DNA of 64,000 bases from Senegalia massiliensis (lineage in GTDB: Bacteria > Bacillota > Clostridia > Tissierellales > SIT17): positions 1,645,241-1,709,240 of the forward strand of contig NZ_LR130785.1 of assembly GCF_900626135.1 (NCBI RefSeq). Direction: 5' to 3'. Positions 44,881 through 55,465 of this stretch are shown in pieces (the stretch's first letter is position 1; every line of letters starts with the position of its first letter). The translations under genes and the position numbers were made by a program. The notes below the pieces were generated by a model. It saw only the letters and a program-made list of their open reading frames with translations. It was not told the origin of the DNA and did no database searches.

Positions 44881-45528
44881 ATGGAAATAGCTCTTAAATT
44901 AGTTATATCTATAATTTTATCTGGAATAATAGGAATAGAAAGAGAAAGTATAAAAAGACCTGCTGGATTTAGAACACATATTTTAGTATGTGTAGGTGCA
45001 ACTTTAGTAATGATTGTAGGACTATATATATCAGATGACTTTAGATATTCAAATGTAGATCCTACGAGAATTGGAGCACAAGTAATAAGTGGTATTGGTT
45101 TTCTTGGTGCTGGTACAATAATAAAAGAAGGCGTTTCTGTAAAAGGTCTAACCACTGCTGCAAGTTTATGGGCTGTTGCATGTGTTGGACTGGCTATTGG
45201 TGCTGGATTTTATTTTGGAGCAATTTTAGTTACTTTTTTAATATTTATAACTTTGTTATTGTTTTCTAGTATTGAAAATAAATTTTTAAGAAATGATAAA
45301 TATTTGAAAATAAGATTAGTAACAATAAATAAGCCAGGACAACTTGGTAAAATTGGTCAAGTTACCGGAAATATGGATTTAACAATAGTTTCAATTGATT
45401 TTAACCATATAGAAGATGATAAAATTATAATTAACTTATTGCTTAAAAGTAATAAAAAAACTGATAATGTTGAAGTTATAAGTGAATTATCTCAAATTAA
45501 AGATGTACTTAAAATAACCCATAAGTAA
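44881..45528 (+). CDS. MgtC/SapB family membrane protein
   Basis: The 215-aa protein has an N-terminal MgtC domain of about four to five helices with the signature LSGIIGIERESIKRPAGFRT, then HILVCVGATLVM, QVISGIGFLGAGTIIKEG and VKGLTTAASLWAVA. A C-terminal soluble ACT-like domain (about residues 140-215) resembles the regulatory tail of many MgtC homologues. The function is unsettled; links to Mg2+ and to envelope stress are reported for the family. The ATG at 44881 is 17 bases from GAGGT, whereas an in-frame AUA at 44872 has ideal spacing, so the true start may be AUA. Unusual position before polC. Confidence 0.88.
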   Translation: MEIALKLVISIILSGIIGIERESIKRPAGFRTHILVCVGATLVMIVGLYISDDFRYSNVDPTRIGAQVISGIGFLGAGTIIKEGVSVKGLTTAASLWAVACVGLAIGAGFYFGAILVTFLIFITLLLFSSIENKFLRNDKYLKIRLVTINKPGQLGKIGQVTGNMDLTIVSIDFNHIEDDKIIINLLLKSNKKTDNVEVISELSQIKDVLKITHK

Positions 45529-45546
45529 TGTTAGGGGGAATAAAAG

Positions 45547-48500
45547 ATGCATTACAAAAAAATAGATTCATTAATTAATAAATATAATATTAAATGTAGC
45601 AATAATATAAAAAATTGTTATATTGAAAGAGTGTACTTAGATAAAAATAAAAAAATAGTAACAATAAAACTTATAAGTGATAAAATCATAAAATATAATG
45701 AAATTGAAAATTTTAAAAGTTCATTTAAGTCAATTATACATGGGTTAAAAAGAATAAACATATATATAAAATATAACTTTAAATTTAACAATATAAGTTT
45801 CGTAATAAATGATTATTGGAGCAATGTTGAATATATTATAAAAAAATATTTACCTTCTAGTTCAGGGTTAGTTAATAAAATAGTAAAAAAAATAGAGAAC
45901 AATAATCTTGTTTTAATTATAGATGATGAATTATTTATGCACAGAATTATAGAAAAGAAAATTGATAAGATTATAAAAAATAATTTTAAACAAGAATTTG
46001 ATATAGATATAGATGTACAGATATATGCTAATAAAGAACAAAGTATCAATTATAATGATCATTACGAACAAAAGAAAATAGTAGAAAAGAAAATGATTGA
46101 AAAAATAAATGTGAACTCTCAATCAAATTATTCTACAAAAAATAAAAGTACTAAATCTAACTCTAAAAATAACTTTGTATATGGGAAAAGAGTTGATGAA
46201 GATATAATATCTATGGACAGTATAAATACGAATTCTGGAACTGTCACAATAAAAGGTGAAGTATTTGATATACAAACTAAAGATATAAAAAATGATAAAA
46301 AAATATATATGATTAGTATTACTGATTTTACTGGTTCGATGCAAGTTAAAATATTTGCCAATAAAAAGCAACAACCTCAAATAGATGAGGACTTAAGTAT
46401 AGGAGAAGCTTATATTATAACTGGTGGTATAATGTATGATACTTTTTCAAGAGAATTAGTAATGATGGGTAAAGGGATTAAAAAGTCATATTTGACTAAA
46501 CGAAAAGATACCTATAAAGAGAAAAGAGTAGAACTTCATCTTCATACACAAATGAGTGATATGGATGGAATGACAAATATAGAAGATTATATGAAAAGAG
46601 CAAAAGAGTGGGGACATCAAGCCGTAGGAATTACAGATCATGGAGTTGTACAAGGATTTCCAGAAGCAATGAATGCATCAAAGAAACATGGTGTTAAGGC
46701 GCTTTATGGTGTAGAAGGTTATCTTGTAAATGATTCTAAGCAAATAGTGATAAATTCAAGAGAACAAAATATAGATTGTGAATATATTGTATTTGATATT
46801 GAAACTACAGGTTTTTCTCCTGTAAATGATGGTATAACAGAAATAGGTGCTGTTAGAATAAAAAATGGTGAGATTTTAGATACTTTTAGTGAACTTGTTA
46901 ATCCAGAAAAGGAAATTCCACAAAAAGTAATTGAACTTACTGGAATTACTAATGATATGGTAAAAGATAAAGAAACAATTGATAAAATACTTCCAAAATT
47001 TCAAGATTTTATCGGTGAAGCTGTATTAGTTGCACATAATGCATCATTTGATATGGGATTTATAAATAAAAAGTTTGAGAAAATAAATGTAACTTTATCT
47101 AATCCAGTATTGGATACTTTACAGTTTTCTAGAGAGTTATATTCTCATTTAAAAAGTCATAAATTAAATAAAATAGCTAAATATTTAAATATTAGCTTAG
47201 AAAATCATCATAGAGCAGTAGATGATTCAAAAGCTACAGCTGAGATACTATTAAAGATGATTGAAGATGTAAAACAAAGAGGCGTAAAAAAATTAGAAGA
47301 TATAAACACAACATTTAGTAATACTGTGAATTTTAAATCACAGGATTCTTTTCATGTGACAATATATGCTCAAAACTATACAGGATTAAAAAATCTTTAT
47401 AAAATTATATCATATAGTCATTTAGACTATTTTTATAGAAAACCTAGAATTCCTAAATCATTAATGAATAAATATAGGGAAGGACTTATAATAGGTACCG
47501 CTTGTGAAGCAGGAGAGCTATATAGAGCAATACTTAGAAATAAATCACAAAATGAAATTAGAGATATTATAAATTTTTATGACTATTTAGAAATACAGCC
47601 TATTGGAAACAATAAATTTCTAATAGAAAAAGGTATGGTAAAAGATGAAGAAGAAATCAAAAATATTAATAAGAAAATTTATTATTTAGGTAAAAAATAT
47701 AATAAATTAGTCGTAGCTACTGGTGATAGTCATTTTCTTGATCCTCATGAAGAGGTGTATAGAAGAATACTAATGAGTGGAAAGGGGTTCTCTGATGCTG
47801 ACAATCAAGCTCCTTTATACTTTAAAACTACTGATGAAATGATTGAAGAGTTTTCATATTTGGGTAAAAAAATTGCAGAAGAAGTAGTAATCAAAAATCC
47901 AAACTTAATAGCTGATAGCATAGAAGAAATTTTACCTATACCAGATGGAACTTTTCCTCCAGTTATAGAAGGATCAGACAAAGATTTAAAAAACATGACT
48001 TATGAAAAAGCAAAAAGTATTTATGGAGATCCTATGCCAGATATTGTTCAAAAACGATTAGATAGGGAGCTAAATTCTATTATTAGTAATGGATATGCTG
48101 TGTTATATATTATATCTCATAAAATAGTAAAAAAATCTTTAGAAGATGGATATCTAGTAGGTTCAAGGGGCTCTGTTGGTTCATCATTTGTTGCTACTAT
48201 GAGTGATATCACTGAAGTTAATCCACTACCACCACATTATGTATGTCCAAATTGTAAAAATAGTGAGTTTATAATGGATGGTTCTGTAGGTTCTGGTGTG
48301 GATATGCCAGATAAAATATGCCCTAAATGTAAAACAGAATATAATAAAGATGGATTTGATATACCTTTTGAAGTATTTTTAGGTTTTGAAGGAGATAAAG
48401 AACCAGATATTGATCTTAACTTTGCAAGTGAAGAGCAAACTGTTGCAATGCAATATACTGAAGAGTTATTTGGAAAAGGTCATGTATATAGAGCTGGAAC

Positions 48501-49830
48501 TATAGGAACTATTGCTGATAAAACTGCATATGGGTTTATTAGAAAATATCATGAAGAAAGAGAATTATTATTAAATAGAACGGAAACTAATAGACTTATA
48601 AAAGGTTGTACAGGAATAAAAAGAACATCAGGACAGCATCCAGGAGGTGTAATGGTAGTTCCTCAAGATAAAGATATATATGACTTTACTCCTATACAAT
48701 ATCCTGCTAACAATTCTGATTCTGGTGTTATAACTACTCATTTTGATTATCATTCTATAAGTGGTAGAATATTGAAACTAGATTTATTAGGACATGATAC
48801 ACCGACCATTATAAGAATGCTTGAGGATTTAACAGAAGTAGATGCTCAAAAAATTAGTTTAGATGATAATGATACTATGGCAATATTTACATCTTTAGAT
48901 ACATTGAATATTAAAGTAGATGATTTTAATTATAAAACAGGTTCTCTCGGTATTCCTGAATTTGGAACAAAATTTGTAATACAAATGTTATTAGATACAA
49001 GTCCAACAACTTTTGCAGAACTAGTAAGGATTAGTGGACTTTCACATGGTACAGACGTTTGGTTAAATAATGCACAAGAATTAGTTGCAAATGGTATTAC
49101 TACATTGAAGGAAGTTATATCTACAAGAGATGATATAATGATGTATCTTATATATAATGGTTTAGATAAAAAACGTTCTTTCAAAATAATGGAAAAAGTT
49201 AGAAAAGGTAAAGGGTTAACAGAGGAAGAAGAAAAATATATGAGAGATAATAATATACCAGAATGGTATATAGAGTCATGTAAAAAAATAAAATATATGT
49301 TTCCTAAAGCACATGCTGTTGCATATGTTATGATGTCATTTAGAATAGCATATTTTAAAGTTCATCACCCTGAAGCTTTTTATTCAACTTATTTTACTAT
49401 GAAGGCAGCTGATTTTGATGCAGAGTTAATTGTAAAAGGCATAGATTCTGTAAAAGAAAAAATAAATGAGTTAGAAGATATAGGAAATGATAAAACAGCT
49501 AAAGAAAAAAATCTTTTGACGGTATTAGAAGTAGCTTTTGAAATGTATGCAAGAGGATTTAATTTCAAAAAAGTAGATTTATATAAGTCAGATAGTGATA
49601 TTTTTATTATTGAAAAAGATGGAATATTACCTCCTCTAAAATCTCTTCAGGGTGTAGGAGAGAATGCTGCTAAAAGTATAGTAGAAGCTAGAAACAAAGG
49701 TAAATTTTTATCTATAGAAGATATTACTAAGAGAGCTAAAGTAAGTAAGACAGTTATAGAAGCATTAAAAATTCATGGGTGTTTAGAAGGAATGAGTGAA
49801 AGTAATCAACTAGACTTATTCAGTATTTGA
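45547..49830 (+). CDS. polC: DNA polymerase III alpha subunit, PolC type
   Basis: Replicative polymerase with built-in 3'-5' exonuclease, typical of low-GC Gram-positives. In the 1427-aa protein, in order: an OB-fold (about 220-320, KGEVFDIQTKDI), the PHP domain start VELHLHTQMSDMDGM (about 326-340), the exonuclease (YIVFDIETTGFSPVNDG, about 412-428), PHP continuation, a zinc finger at about 900-940 (CPNCKNSEF...CPKC), polymerase acidic residues in GDKEPDIDLNFASEE (about 948-962), and a helix-hairpin-helix (LQGVGENAAKSIVEA, about 1368). It ends with the beta-clamp motif QLDLF. The length is normal. Confidence 0.97.
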   Translation: MHYKKIDSLINKYNIKCSNNIKNCYIERVYLDKNKKIVTIKLISDKIIKYNEIENFKSSFKSIIHGLKRINIYIKYNFKFNNISFVINDYWSNVEYIIKKYLPSSSGLVNKIVKKIENNNLVLIIDDELFMHRIIEKKIDKIIKNNFKQEFDIDIDVQIYANKEQSINYNDHYEQKKIVEKKMIEKINVNSQSNYSTKNKSTKSNSKNNFVYGKRVDEDIISMDSINTNSGTVTIKGEVFDIQTKDIKNDKKIYMISITDFTGSMQVKIFANKKQQPQIDEDLSIGEAYIITGGIMYDTFSRELVMMGKGIKKSYLTKRKDTYKEKRVELHLHTQMSDMDGMTNIEDYMKRAKEWGHQAVGITDHGVVQGFPEAMNASKKHGVKALYGVEGYLVNDSKQIVINSREQNIDCEYIVFDIETTGFSPVNDGITEIGAVRIKNGEILDTFSELVNPEKEIPQKVIELTGITNDMVKDKETIDKILPKFQDFIGEAVLVAHNASFDMGFINKKFEKINVTLSNPVLDTLQFSRELYSHLKSHKLNKIAKYLNISLENHHRAVDDSKATAEILLKMIEDVKQRGVKKLEDINTTFSNTVNFKSQDSFHVTIYAQNYTGLKNLYKIISYSHLDYFYRKPRIPKSLMNKYREGLIIGTACEAGELYRAILRNKSQNEIRDIINFYDYLEIQPIGNNKFLIEKGMVKDEEEIKNINKKIYYLGKKYNKLVVATGDSHFLDPHEEVYRRILMSGKGFSDADNQAPLYFKTTDEMIEEFSYLGKKIAEEVVIKNPNLIADSIEEILPIPDGTFPPVIEGSDKDLKNMTYEKAKSIYGDPMPDIVQKRLDRELNSIISNGYAVLYIISHKIVKKSLEDGYLVGSRGSVGSSFVATMSDITEVNPLPPHYVCPNCKNSEFIMDGSVGSGVDMPDKICPKCKTEYNKDGFDIPFEVFLGFEGDKEPDIDLNFASEEQTVAMQYTEELFGKGHVYRAGTIGTIADKTAYGFIRKYHEERELLLNRTETNRLIKGCTGIKRTSGQHPGGVMVVPQDKDIYDFTPIQYPANNSDSGVITTHFDYHSISGRILKLDLLGHDTPTIIRMLEDLTEVDAQKISLDDNDTMAIFTSLDTLNIKVDDFNYKTGSLGIPEFGTKFVIQMLLDTSPTTFAELVRISGLSHGTDVWLNNAQELVANGITTLKEVISTRDDIMMYLIYNGLDKKRSFKIMEKVRKGKGLTEEEEKYMRDNNIPEWYIESCKKIKYMFPKAHAVAYVMMSFRIAYFKVHHPEAFYSTYFTMKAADFDAELIVKGIDSVKEKINELEDIGNDKTAKEKNLLTVLEVAFEMYARGFNFKKVDLYKSDSDIFIIEKDGILPPLKSLQGVGENAAKSIVEARNKGKFLSIEDITKRAKVSKTVIEALKIHGCLEGMSESNQLDLFSI

Positions 49831-49855
49831 TTTTTATCAATCTATATGATATATT
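49827..49855 (+). promoter_or_regulatory. Candidate promoter of the rimP-nusA-infB operon
   Basis: TTGATT (49827-49832), 17-bp spacer, TATATT (49850-49855). The -35 overlaps the polC stop codon. The expected start, near 49862, lies about 20 bases before an intrinsic terminator, so the nusA operon may be under attenuation. Confidence 0.55.
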
Positions 49856-49882
49856 ATAGTTAATATAAGATTGTTGGGAGAG

Positions 49883-49912
49883 GAGTGGGTTTAAAACCCA
49901 CTCTTTACTTTT
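49883..49912 (+). terminator. Intrinsic terminator in the rimP leader
   Basis: Stem GAGTGGG (49883-49889) / CCCACTC (49897-49903), loop TTTAAAA (which can itself pair further), followed by TTTACTTTT. It lies 53 bp after polC and about 67 bp before rimP. It may end polC transcription, act as a leader attenuator for the nusA operon, or both. Confidence 0.8.
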
Positions 49913-49978
49913 AGCTTAATTGTATTATTTAATGGATATTTACGTAAAATATAGTTAAATAATTTGGAGGTGAAAGTT

Positions 49979-50440
49979 ATGAATAAAAAAGAGGTTGAAA
50001 AAAAGGTATATAATATTGTATATCCTATTTCACAAGAAATGGATTTTGAGTTAGTTGATTTAGAGTATGTGAAGGAAGGACCGTATAAATATTTGAGAGT
50101 ATTTATTGATAAGCCAGGTGGAGTAAGTATAGATGATTGTCAAAATTTCAGTAAAAAGACAAGTGAAAAAATGGATGAGCATGATCCTATAAAAGAAAAT
50201 TATTTTTTAGAAGTCTCTTCTCCAGGTATTGATAGACCATTTAAAAATGATAAAGATTTTAAAAGAGCTTTAAATAAAGAAGTGGAAGTTAATTTATATA
50301 AGAAGATTAAGAATTCTAAAACCTTTGTTGGTGAATTAATTGACTTTGATGAAAATATCATAATTATAAATAATAATGAAGAAGATATAAAAATAAATAG
50401 AACTGATATAGCAAAAATTAACATTGCTATTAAATTTTAA
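49979..50440 (+). CDS. rimP: Ribosome maturation factor RimP
   Basis: Needed for 30S subunit maturation. The protein is 153 aa from ATG 49979, with LVDLEYVKEGPYKYLRVFID, KPGGVSIDDCQNFSK and VSSPGIDRPFK being the family marks. TTG 49964 is part of TTGGAGGTG, the ribosome binding site, and is not the start. nusA follows after the GGAGGT at 50441. Confidence 0.95.
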   Translation: MNKKEVEKKVYNIVYPISQEMDFELVDLEYVKEGPYKYLRVFIDKPGGVSIDDCQNFSKKTSEKMDEHDPIKENYFLEVSSPGIDRPFKNDKDFKRALNKEVEVNLYKKIKNSKTFVGELIDFDENIIIINNNEEDIKINRTDIAKINIAIKF

Positions 50441-50455
50441 GGAGGTAAAATGGGG

Positions 50456-51514
50456 ATGAAAGCTGATTTTATACAGGCCCTTGATGAAATTGGAAAAGAG
50501 AAAGGTATTTCTAAAGAAATATTAATAGAAGCTATTGAAGCTGCATTGATATCTGCATATAAGAGAAATTTTGGCTCTTCACAAAATGTAGAGGTGGTAA
50601 TAGATAATACTACAGGAGATGTAAAAGTCTATGCACAGAAAGATGTTGTAGAACAAGTTGAAGATGAACTTTTAGAGATATCATTAGAAGATGCAAAGGA
50701 AATAGATAATAGATATTCTATAGGAGATGTAATAAATATTGAAGTTACACCTAAGAATTTTGGAAGAATAGCAGCACAAACAGCAAAGCAAGTTGTTGTA
50801 CAAAGAATTAGAGAAGCTGAAAGAGATATTATTTATGGAGACTTCATTAATAGAGAAAATGAAATAGTAACAGGAATAATTCAAAAATTAAACAATAATG
50901 TATTAGTAGATTTAGGGAAAACTGAAGGAATATTATTACCGGCAGAACAAATACCAAATGAAACGTATAATCATAATGATAGAATAAAAGCATATATTAT
51001 TGAGGTTAAAAAGACTTCAAAAGGTCCACAGATTTTATTATCTAGAAGTCATCCTGGCTTAGTTAAAAGACTTTTTGAATTAGAAGTTCCAGAAATACAA
51101 GAAGGAATTGTAGATATTTTTAGCATATCTAGAGAAGCAGGTTCTAGAACTAAAATTGCTGTATATTCTAATAATGAAAATGTTGATCCAGTTGGCGCTT
51201 GTGTAGGACAAAATGGAACTAGAGTAAAAGCAGTGGTAGATGAGTTAAATGGTGAAAAAATTGATATAGTAAACTGGAGTAAAGATCCATCAGTATTTAT
51301 AGCTAATAGTTTAAGTCCAGCAAAGGTTTTAGATGTTCAAATAAATGAAGATGAAAAAAGTGCATCTATAATTGTTCCTGATTATCAATTGTCATTAGCA
51401 ATTGGAAAAGAAGGTCAGAATGCTAGACTTGCTGCTAAATTAACAGGTTGGAAAATAGATATTAAAAGTGAGACACAATATAATGATGAGTCAAGTGAAG
51501 AAATAGAAGAATAG
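50456..51514 (+). CDS. nusA: Transcription termination/antitermination protein NusA
   Basis: RNA polymerase accessory factor for pausing and termination. The protein is 352 aa from ATG 50456 (KADFIQALDEIGKEKGISKE). Domains: N-terminal RNAP-binding, S1 (about 130-200, VTGIIQKLNNNVLVDLGKTE), and KH1 and KH2 (VGACVGQNGTRVKAVVDEL, SLAIGKEGQNARLAAKLTGW). ATG 50450 is also in frame but is only 3 bases after GGAGGT. No C-terminal acidic repeats, as usual in Firmicutes. Confidence 0.96.
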   Translation: MKADFIQALDEIGKEKGISKEILIEAIEAALISAYKRNFGSSQNVEVVIDNTTGDVKVYAQKDVVEQVEDELLEISLEDAKEIDNRYSIGDVINIEVTPKNFGRIAAQTAKQVVVQRIREAERDIIYGDFINRENEIVTGIIQKLNNNVLVDLGKTEGILLPAEQIPNETYNHNDRIKAYIIEVKKTSKGPQILLSRSHPGLVKRLFELEVPEIQEGIVDIFSISREAGSRTKIAVYSNNENVDPVGACVGQNGTRVKAVVDELNGEKIDIVNWSKDPSVFIANSLSPAKVLDVQINEDEKSASIIVPDYQLSLAIGKEGQNARLAAKLTGWKIDIKSETQYNDESSEEIEE

Positions 51515-51526
51515 GAGTGAATATAA

Positions 51527-51796
51527 ATGAAAAACAAGAAAATTCCTCTTAGAAAATGTATTATATGTGGAGAAAGAAAAGAAAAAAAAGAATTGATAAG
51601 AATTGTTAAAAACAAACAAGGAGATATTTTTATTGATGATAAAGGAAAAGCAAATGGTAGAGGTGCATATATTTGCAATAATTCTGAATGTATAAATAGA
51701 TCATTTGAAAATAAATCTTTAAATAAAACTTTTAAATCAAATATTTCATCTGAAGTTTATGAAGAATTAAAGAAGGAAATAAATCAACATGAATGA
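51527..51796 (+). CDS. rnpM: RNA-binding protein YlxR/RnpM
   Basis: The 89-aa YlxR-family protein has PLRKCIICGERKEKKELIRI (with the CxxC) and KANGRGAYICNNSEC. B. subtilis YlxR has been reported to bind and modulate RNase P, and was renamed RnpM. The location between nusA and ylxQ is conserved. Its stop overlaps the next gene by 8 bp. Confidence 0.93.
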   Translation: MKNKKIPLRKCIICGERKEKKELIRIVKNKQGDIFIDDKGKANGRGAYICNNSECINRSFENKSLNKTFKSNISSEVYEELKKEINQHE

Positions 51797-52082
51797 TATT
51801 TTATCTTTTATTGGTATAGGACAAAAGGCGAATATAATAAGAACAGGCGAATATAAATCCTTAGAAGCTATAAAGTTTAATAAATGTTATTTAATAGTTT
51901 TAGCCAATGATTCTTCTATAAATACTAAAAAGAAGTTTGAGAACTTAAGCAAAAAACATAATATTGAGACAATATATTTTAGTGATAAATTGGCATTAGG
52001 AAGTGCTTTAGGAAAAGAGTATATATCTGTTTTTGCAGTGACAGATAAAAAGTTTTCAGATACATTGAAAGAAAAGTTATAA
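51789..52082 (+). CDS. ylxQ: L7Ae-family RNA-binding protein YlxQ
   Basis: The 97-aa protein has the L7Ae/L30e fold: [20 protein letters not shown], then [18 protein letters not shown] and [20 protein letters not shown]. Family members bind kink-turn RNA; the target of YlxQ is not settled. Overlap with rnpM indicates coupled translation. infB follows after 35 bp with its own AGGGGGTGA. Confidence 0.9.
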   Translation: MNDILSFIGIGQKANIIRTGEYKSLEAIKFNKCYLIVLANDSSINTKKKFENLSKKHNIETIYFSDKLALGSALGKEYISVFAVTDKKFSDTLKEKL

Positions 52083-52117
52083 ATGTATCACCTAATATTC
52101 TAGGGGGTGAATGTAAT

Positions 52118-54118
52118 ATGGCAAAAAAAAGAGTTTATGAGTTGGCAAAGGAACTTGAGATTAGCAGTAAAGAATTAATTAATAAAATGAAGGAATTAGA
52201 TATAGAGGTAAGTAGTCATATGAGTACTATAGATGATGATGAGGCTAAAATTTTAAAAGAATTATTTGATAAAAAGCCTAATGAATTAAAATCAAATTCC
52301 AATAAATATGAAGGAGAAAATGACATCGATAATAATATAAAACAAGATAATGTAAGTGAAGAGAATGAAGAAAATGTAATAGAGCTAGAAGGTAAAGTAA
52401 CAGTAAAAGAATTAGCAGATAAATTAGATGTTTCTACTAATGAATTGATTGGGAAGTTAATTGGTATGGGTATAATGGCTAATATTAATCAAGAATTAGA
52501 TGAAGATACTACTGAATTAATAGTATCTGAATACGGCTTTGAAACAAGAGAAGCTAAAACATTAGAAGAAAGACAAGAAGAAGAATTAGATTTTGAAGAT
52601 AATGAAGAAAATCTTATCTTAAGACCACCTGTAGTAACAGTAATGGGTCATGTTGATCATGGTAAAACATCTTTATTAGATGCTATAAGAGAAAGTCATG
52701 TTACTCAAAGAGAAGCTGGAGGAATTACACAACATATAGGAGCATCTACAGTTAATATAAATGGTAATAAAATAGTATTTTTAGATACACCAGGCCATGA
52801 AGCATTTACTTCTATGAGAGCTAGAGGTGCTCAAGTTACTGATGTTGCAATTTTAGTTGTTGCTGCAGATGATGGTGTAATGCCACAAACAATAGAGGCA
52901 ATAAATCATGCTAAAGCAGCAAATGTACCTATAATAGTAGCAATCAATAAAATGGATAAACCAGAGGCTAACCCTGATAGAGTTAAGCAAGAATTAACTG
53001 AACATGGTTTAGTTCCAGAAGATTGGGGTGGCGATGTTATAACTGTTCCAGTTTCAGCAATTAAAAAAGAAGGATTAGATGAGCTTTTAGAAATGATACT
53101 TTTAGTATCTGAAATGAGTGAATTAAAAGCTAATCCTAATAGAAAAGCAGTTGGAACAATAATAGAAGCTGAACTTGATAAAGGTAGAGGTCCTGTTGCA
53201 ACAGTATTAATCCAAAAGGGAACATTGCGAATAGGAGATTCTATCATAGCAGGAACTGCAAGTGGTAGAGTTAGAGCAATGATTGATAGTTATGGCAAAA
53301 GAGTTAAAAAAGCAAGCCCATCTACTGCAGTAGAAATATTAGGTTTATCTGAAGTTCCACAAGCAGGAGATAAGCTATTTGCTGCAAAAGATGATAAAAA
53401 GGCTAGAGAACTTGCAGATCAAAGAAAAGATCAAATTAAAAGAGATCAAATTAAATCAAAACAAAATATTTCTTTAGATGATTTATTTGATCAGATAAAA
53501 ACTGGAGAAGTTAAGGATCTTAATATAATAATAAAAGCTGATGTTCAAGGTTCTATTGAAGCTGTGAAAGATGCTTTAGTTAAGTTAAGTAATCAAGAAG
53601 TTAAGGTGAACCCTATTCATGGAGGAGTAGGTGCTATTACTGAGAGTGATATAATGCTTGCTACTGCTTCTAATGCAATAGTTATTGGTTTTAATGTTAG
53701 ACCTACAACATCTGCTACTAATTTAGCAGAAAGAGAATCAGTAGATGTTAGAACATATAGAATTATATATAAAGCTATAGAAGATATTGAAAACGCAATA
53801 AAAGGTATGCTTGAACCTGAATATAAAGAAGTTGTTCAAGGTAGAGCTGAAGTAAGGGCAACATTTAAAGTACCTAATGCAGGAGTAATTGCAGGAGTAT
53901 ATATTCTTAACGGAAAAGTAACAAGAAATTCAAGTGTAAGGTTATTAAGAGATAATATTGTTATACATGAAGGAGAAATATCTTCTTTAAGAAGATTTAA
54001 AGATGATGTTAAAGAAATAGCTACAGGGTATGAAGGTGGTATAGGTATAGAAAATTATAATGATATTAAAGAAGGAGATATTATTGAAGCCTTTGTGATG
54101 GAAGAAATAGAAAGGTAA
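52118..54118 (+). CDS. infB: Translation initiation factor IF-2
   Basis: GTPase that brings fMet-tRNA to the 30S subunit. In the 666-aa protein two IF2-N modules (residues about 3-40, [20 protein letters not shown], and 90-130, [20 protein letters not shown]) are joined by a short acidic linker, then the G domain with [15 protein letters not shown] (about residue 176) and [30 protein letters not shown], and domains II to IV. The N-terminal region is short compared with E. coli, as usual in clostridia. Confidence 0.97.
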   Translation: MAKKRVYELAKELEISSKELINKMKELDIEVSSHMSTIDDDEAKILKELFDKKPNELKSNSNKYEGENDIDNNIKQDNVSEENEENVIELEGKVTVKELADKLDVSTNELIGKLIGMGIMANINQELDEDTTELIVSEYGFETREAKTLEERQEEELDFEDNEENLILRPPVVTVMGHVDHGKTSLLDAIRESHVTQREAGGITQHIGASTVNINGNKIVFLDTPGHEAFTSMRARGAQVTDVAILVVAADDGVMPQTIEAINHAKAANVPIIVAINKMDKPEANPDRVKQELTEHGLVPEDWGGDVITVPVSAIKKEGLDELLEMILLVSEMSELKANPNRKAVGTIIEAELDKGRGPVATVLIQKGTLRIGDSIIAGTASGRVRAMIDSYGKRVKKASPSTAVEILGLSEVPQAGDKLFAAKDDKKARELADQRKDQIKRDQIKSKQNISLDDLFDQIKTGEVKDLNIIIKADVQGSIEAVKDALVKLSNQEVKVNPIHGGVGAITESDIMLATASNAIVIGFNVRPTTSATNLAERESVDVRTYRIIYKAIEDIENAIKGMLEPEYKEVVQGRAEVRATFKVPNAGVIAGVYILNGKVTRNSSVRLLRDNIVIHEGEISSLRRFKDDVKEIATGYEGGIGIENYNDIKEGDIIEAFVMEEIER

Positions 54119-54139
54119 TAATTTAGGAAGGTGAACTAA

Positions 54140-54505
54140 ATGAGTTCAAAAAGAACAGCAAGAATATCTGAAGAAATTAAAAAAATAGTTAGTTCAATGA
54201 TATTGAAAGAACTTAAAGATCCAAGAATAGCTACTATGACAACTATAACTGATGTAGAAGTTACTAATGATTTAAGATATGTTAAGATCTTTATTTCTGT
54301 ATTAGGAAGCGATAAAGAAAAAAAAGATACATTGGAAGCATTAAAAAGTGCCTCAGGTTATATAAGGAAAGAAATTGGAAAGAAAATGAAGTTGCGTTAT
54401 ATTCCAGAGCCTATATTTAATACTGATAATTCTATTGAAAATGGTATTTACATTTCAAAACTTATTGATAGTATTAAAGAAGATGAGGATAAGGATGAAG
54501 AGTGA
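54140..54505 (+). CDS. rbfA: Ribosome-binding factor A
   Basis: 30S maturation and cold-adaptation factor. The 121-aa KH-like protein has [40 protein letters not shown] and [22 protein letters not shown] precedes the ATG. An acidic tail (KEDEDKDEE) overlaps the start of nrnA by 11 bp. Confidence 0.96.
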   Translation: MSSKRTARISEEIKKIVSSMILKELKDPRIATMTTITDVEVTNDLRYVKIFISVLGSDKEKKDTLEALKSASGYIRKEIGKKMKLRYIPEPIFNTDNSIENGIYISKLIDSIKEDEDKDEE

Positions 54506-55460
54506 TATATTAAAGAAACTAGATAGATCAAACAAAATCTATCTAGTTTCTCATATTAATCCAGATGGTGATAGCATAGGTTCCTTAATGGCACTTGGTA
54601 AATCTTTAAAACATAAATATGGAGAAAAAGTTATATTATTAAAATCAGATGAAATTCCAGATACTTTTAATTTTTTAAATCATATGAACTATTTATCAGA
54701 TTTAAAAATTTTAAAGAATATTGATGATGATTCTACATTAATAACATTAGATTGTGGTGATTTAAATAGAATAGGTGCTATTAATAATGTTATTGAAAAT
54801 TTTAAAAGCATTATTAATATAGATCATCATAAGTCTAATAATCTTTTTGGAGAAATTAATATTGTAGATTCAGATGCAAGCTCAACATCTGAAATTATAT
54901 TTAAATTATTAAAAGAGAATAATTTATTTATAGATAAAGATATTGCTGAGGCACTATATACAGGTATATCTTCAGATACTGGTAGCTTTAAATATGAAAG
55001 TACAGATGCTAATACACATAGAATAGCTTCTGAATTATTAGAATACAATATTGACAAATCTAAAATTATATTTTATTTATATCAAAATAGATCTATTGAA
55101 ACGACAAGTATATTTATAGAAGCTATCAAAAAAATAGAGTTTCATTATAATAATAAAGTTGGAATAACTATTATTACTAAAAATATGATGAGAAAAGCTA
55201 ATGCTTCAGTTAGTGATATAGAAGGTATAGTGGAGTTTATTAGAGATACTGAAAACATAGAAATTGCAGGTGTAATTAAAGAAATAGATATTAATAAATA
55301 TAAAGTTAGTTTAAGGTCAAAATCATATTTAGATGTATCACATATTGCAACTCATTTTAATGGTGGAGGCCATAAAAAAGCTGCAGGAATGGTTGTAGAA
55401 GGGAATATAGAAAAAATAAAATATGAACTATTAGAGTTAATAAATAAAAAATTAAGGTGA
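54495..55460 (+). CDS. nrnA: Bifunctional oligoribonuclease / PAP phosphatase NrnA (DHH/DHHA1)
   Basis: Degrades short RNA oligonucleotides and pAp. The protein is 321 aa from ATG 54495. DHH motifs: [49 protein letters not shown], and [11 protein letters not shown]; the DHHA1 domain ends with [14 protein letters not shown]. The long ORF from 54435 reads through rbfA in another frame and is not the start. An upstream GAGGAT provides the ribosome binding site. Confidence 0.94.
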   Translation: MKSDILKKLDRSNKIYLVSHINPDGDSIGSLMALGKSLKHKYGEKVILLKSDEIPDTFNFLNHMNYLSDLKILKNIDDDSTLITLDCGDLNRIGAINNVIENFKSIINIDHHKSNNLFGEINIVDSDASSTSEIIFKLLKENNLFIDKDIAEALYTGISSDTGSFKYESTDANTHRIASELLEYNIDKSKIIFYLYQNRSIETTSIFIEAIKKIEFHYNNKVGITIITKNMMRKANASVSDIEGIVEFIRDTENIEIAGVIKEIDINKYKVSLRSKSYLDVSHIATHFNGGGHKKAAGMVVEGNIEKIKYELLELINKKLR

Positions 55461-55465
55461 TATAT

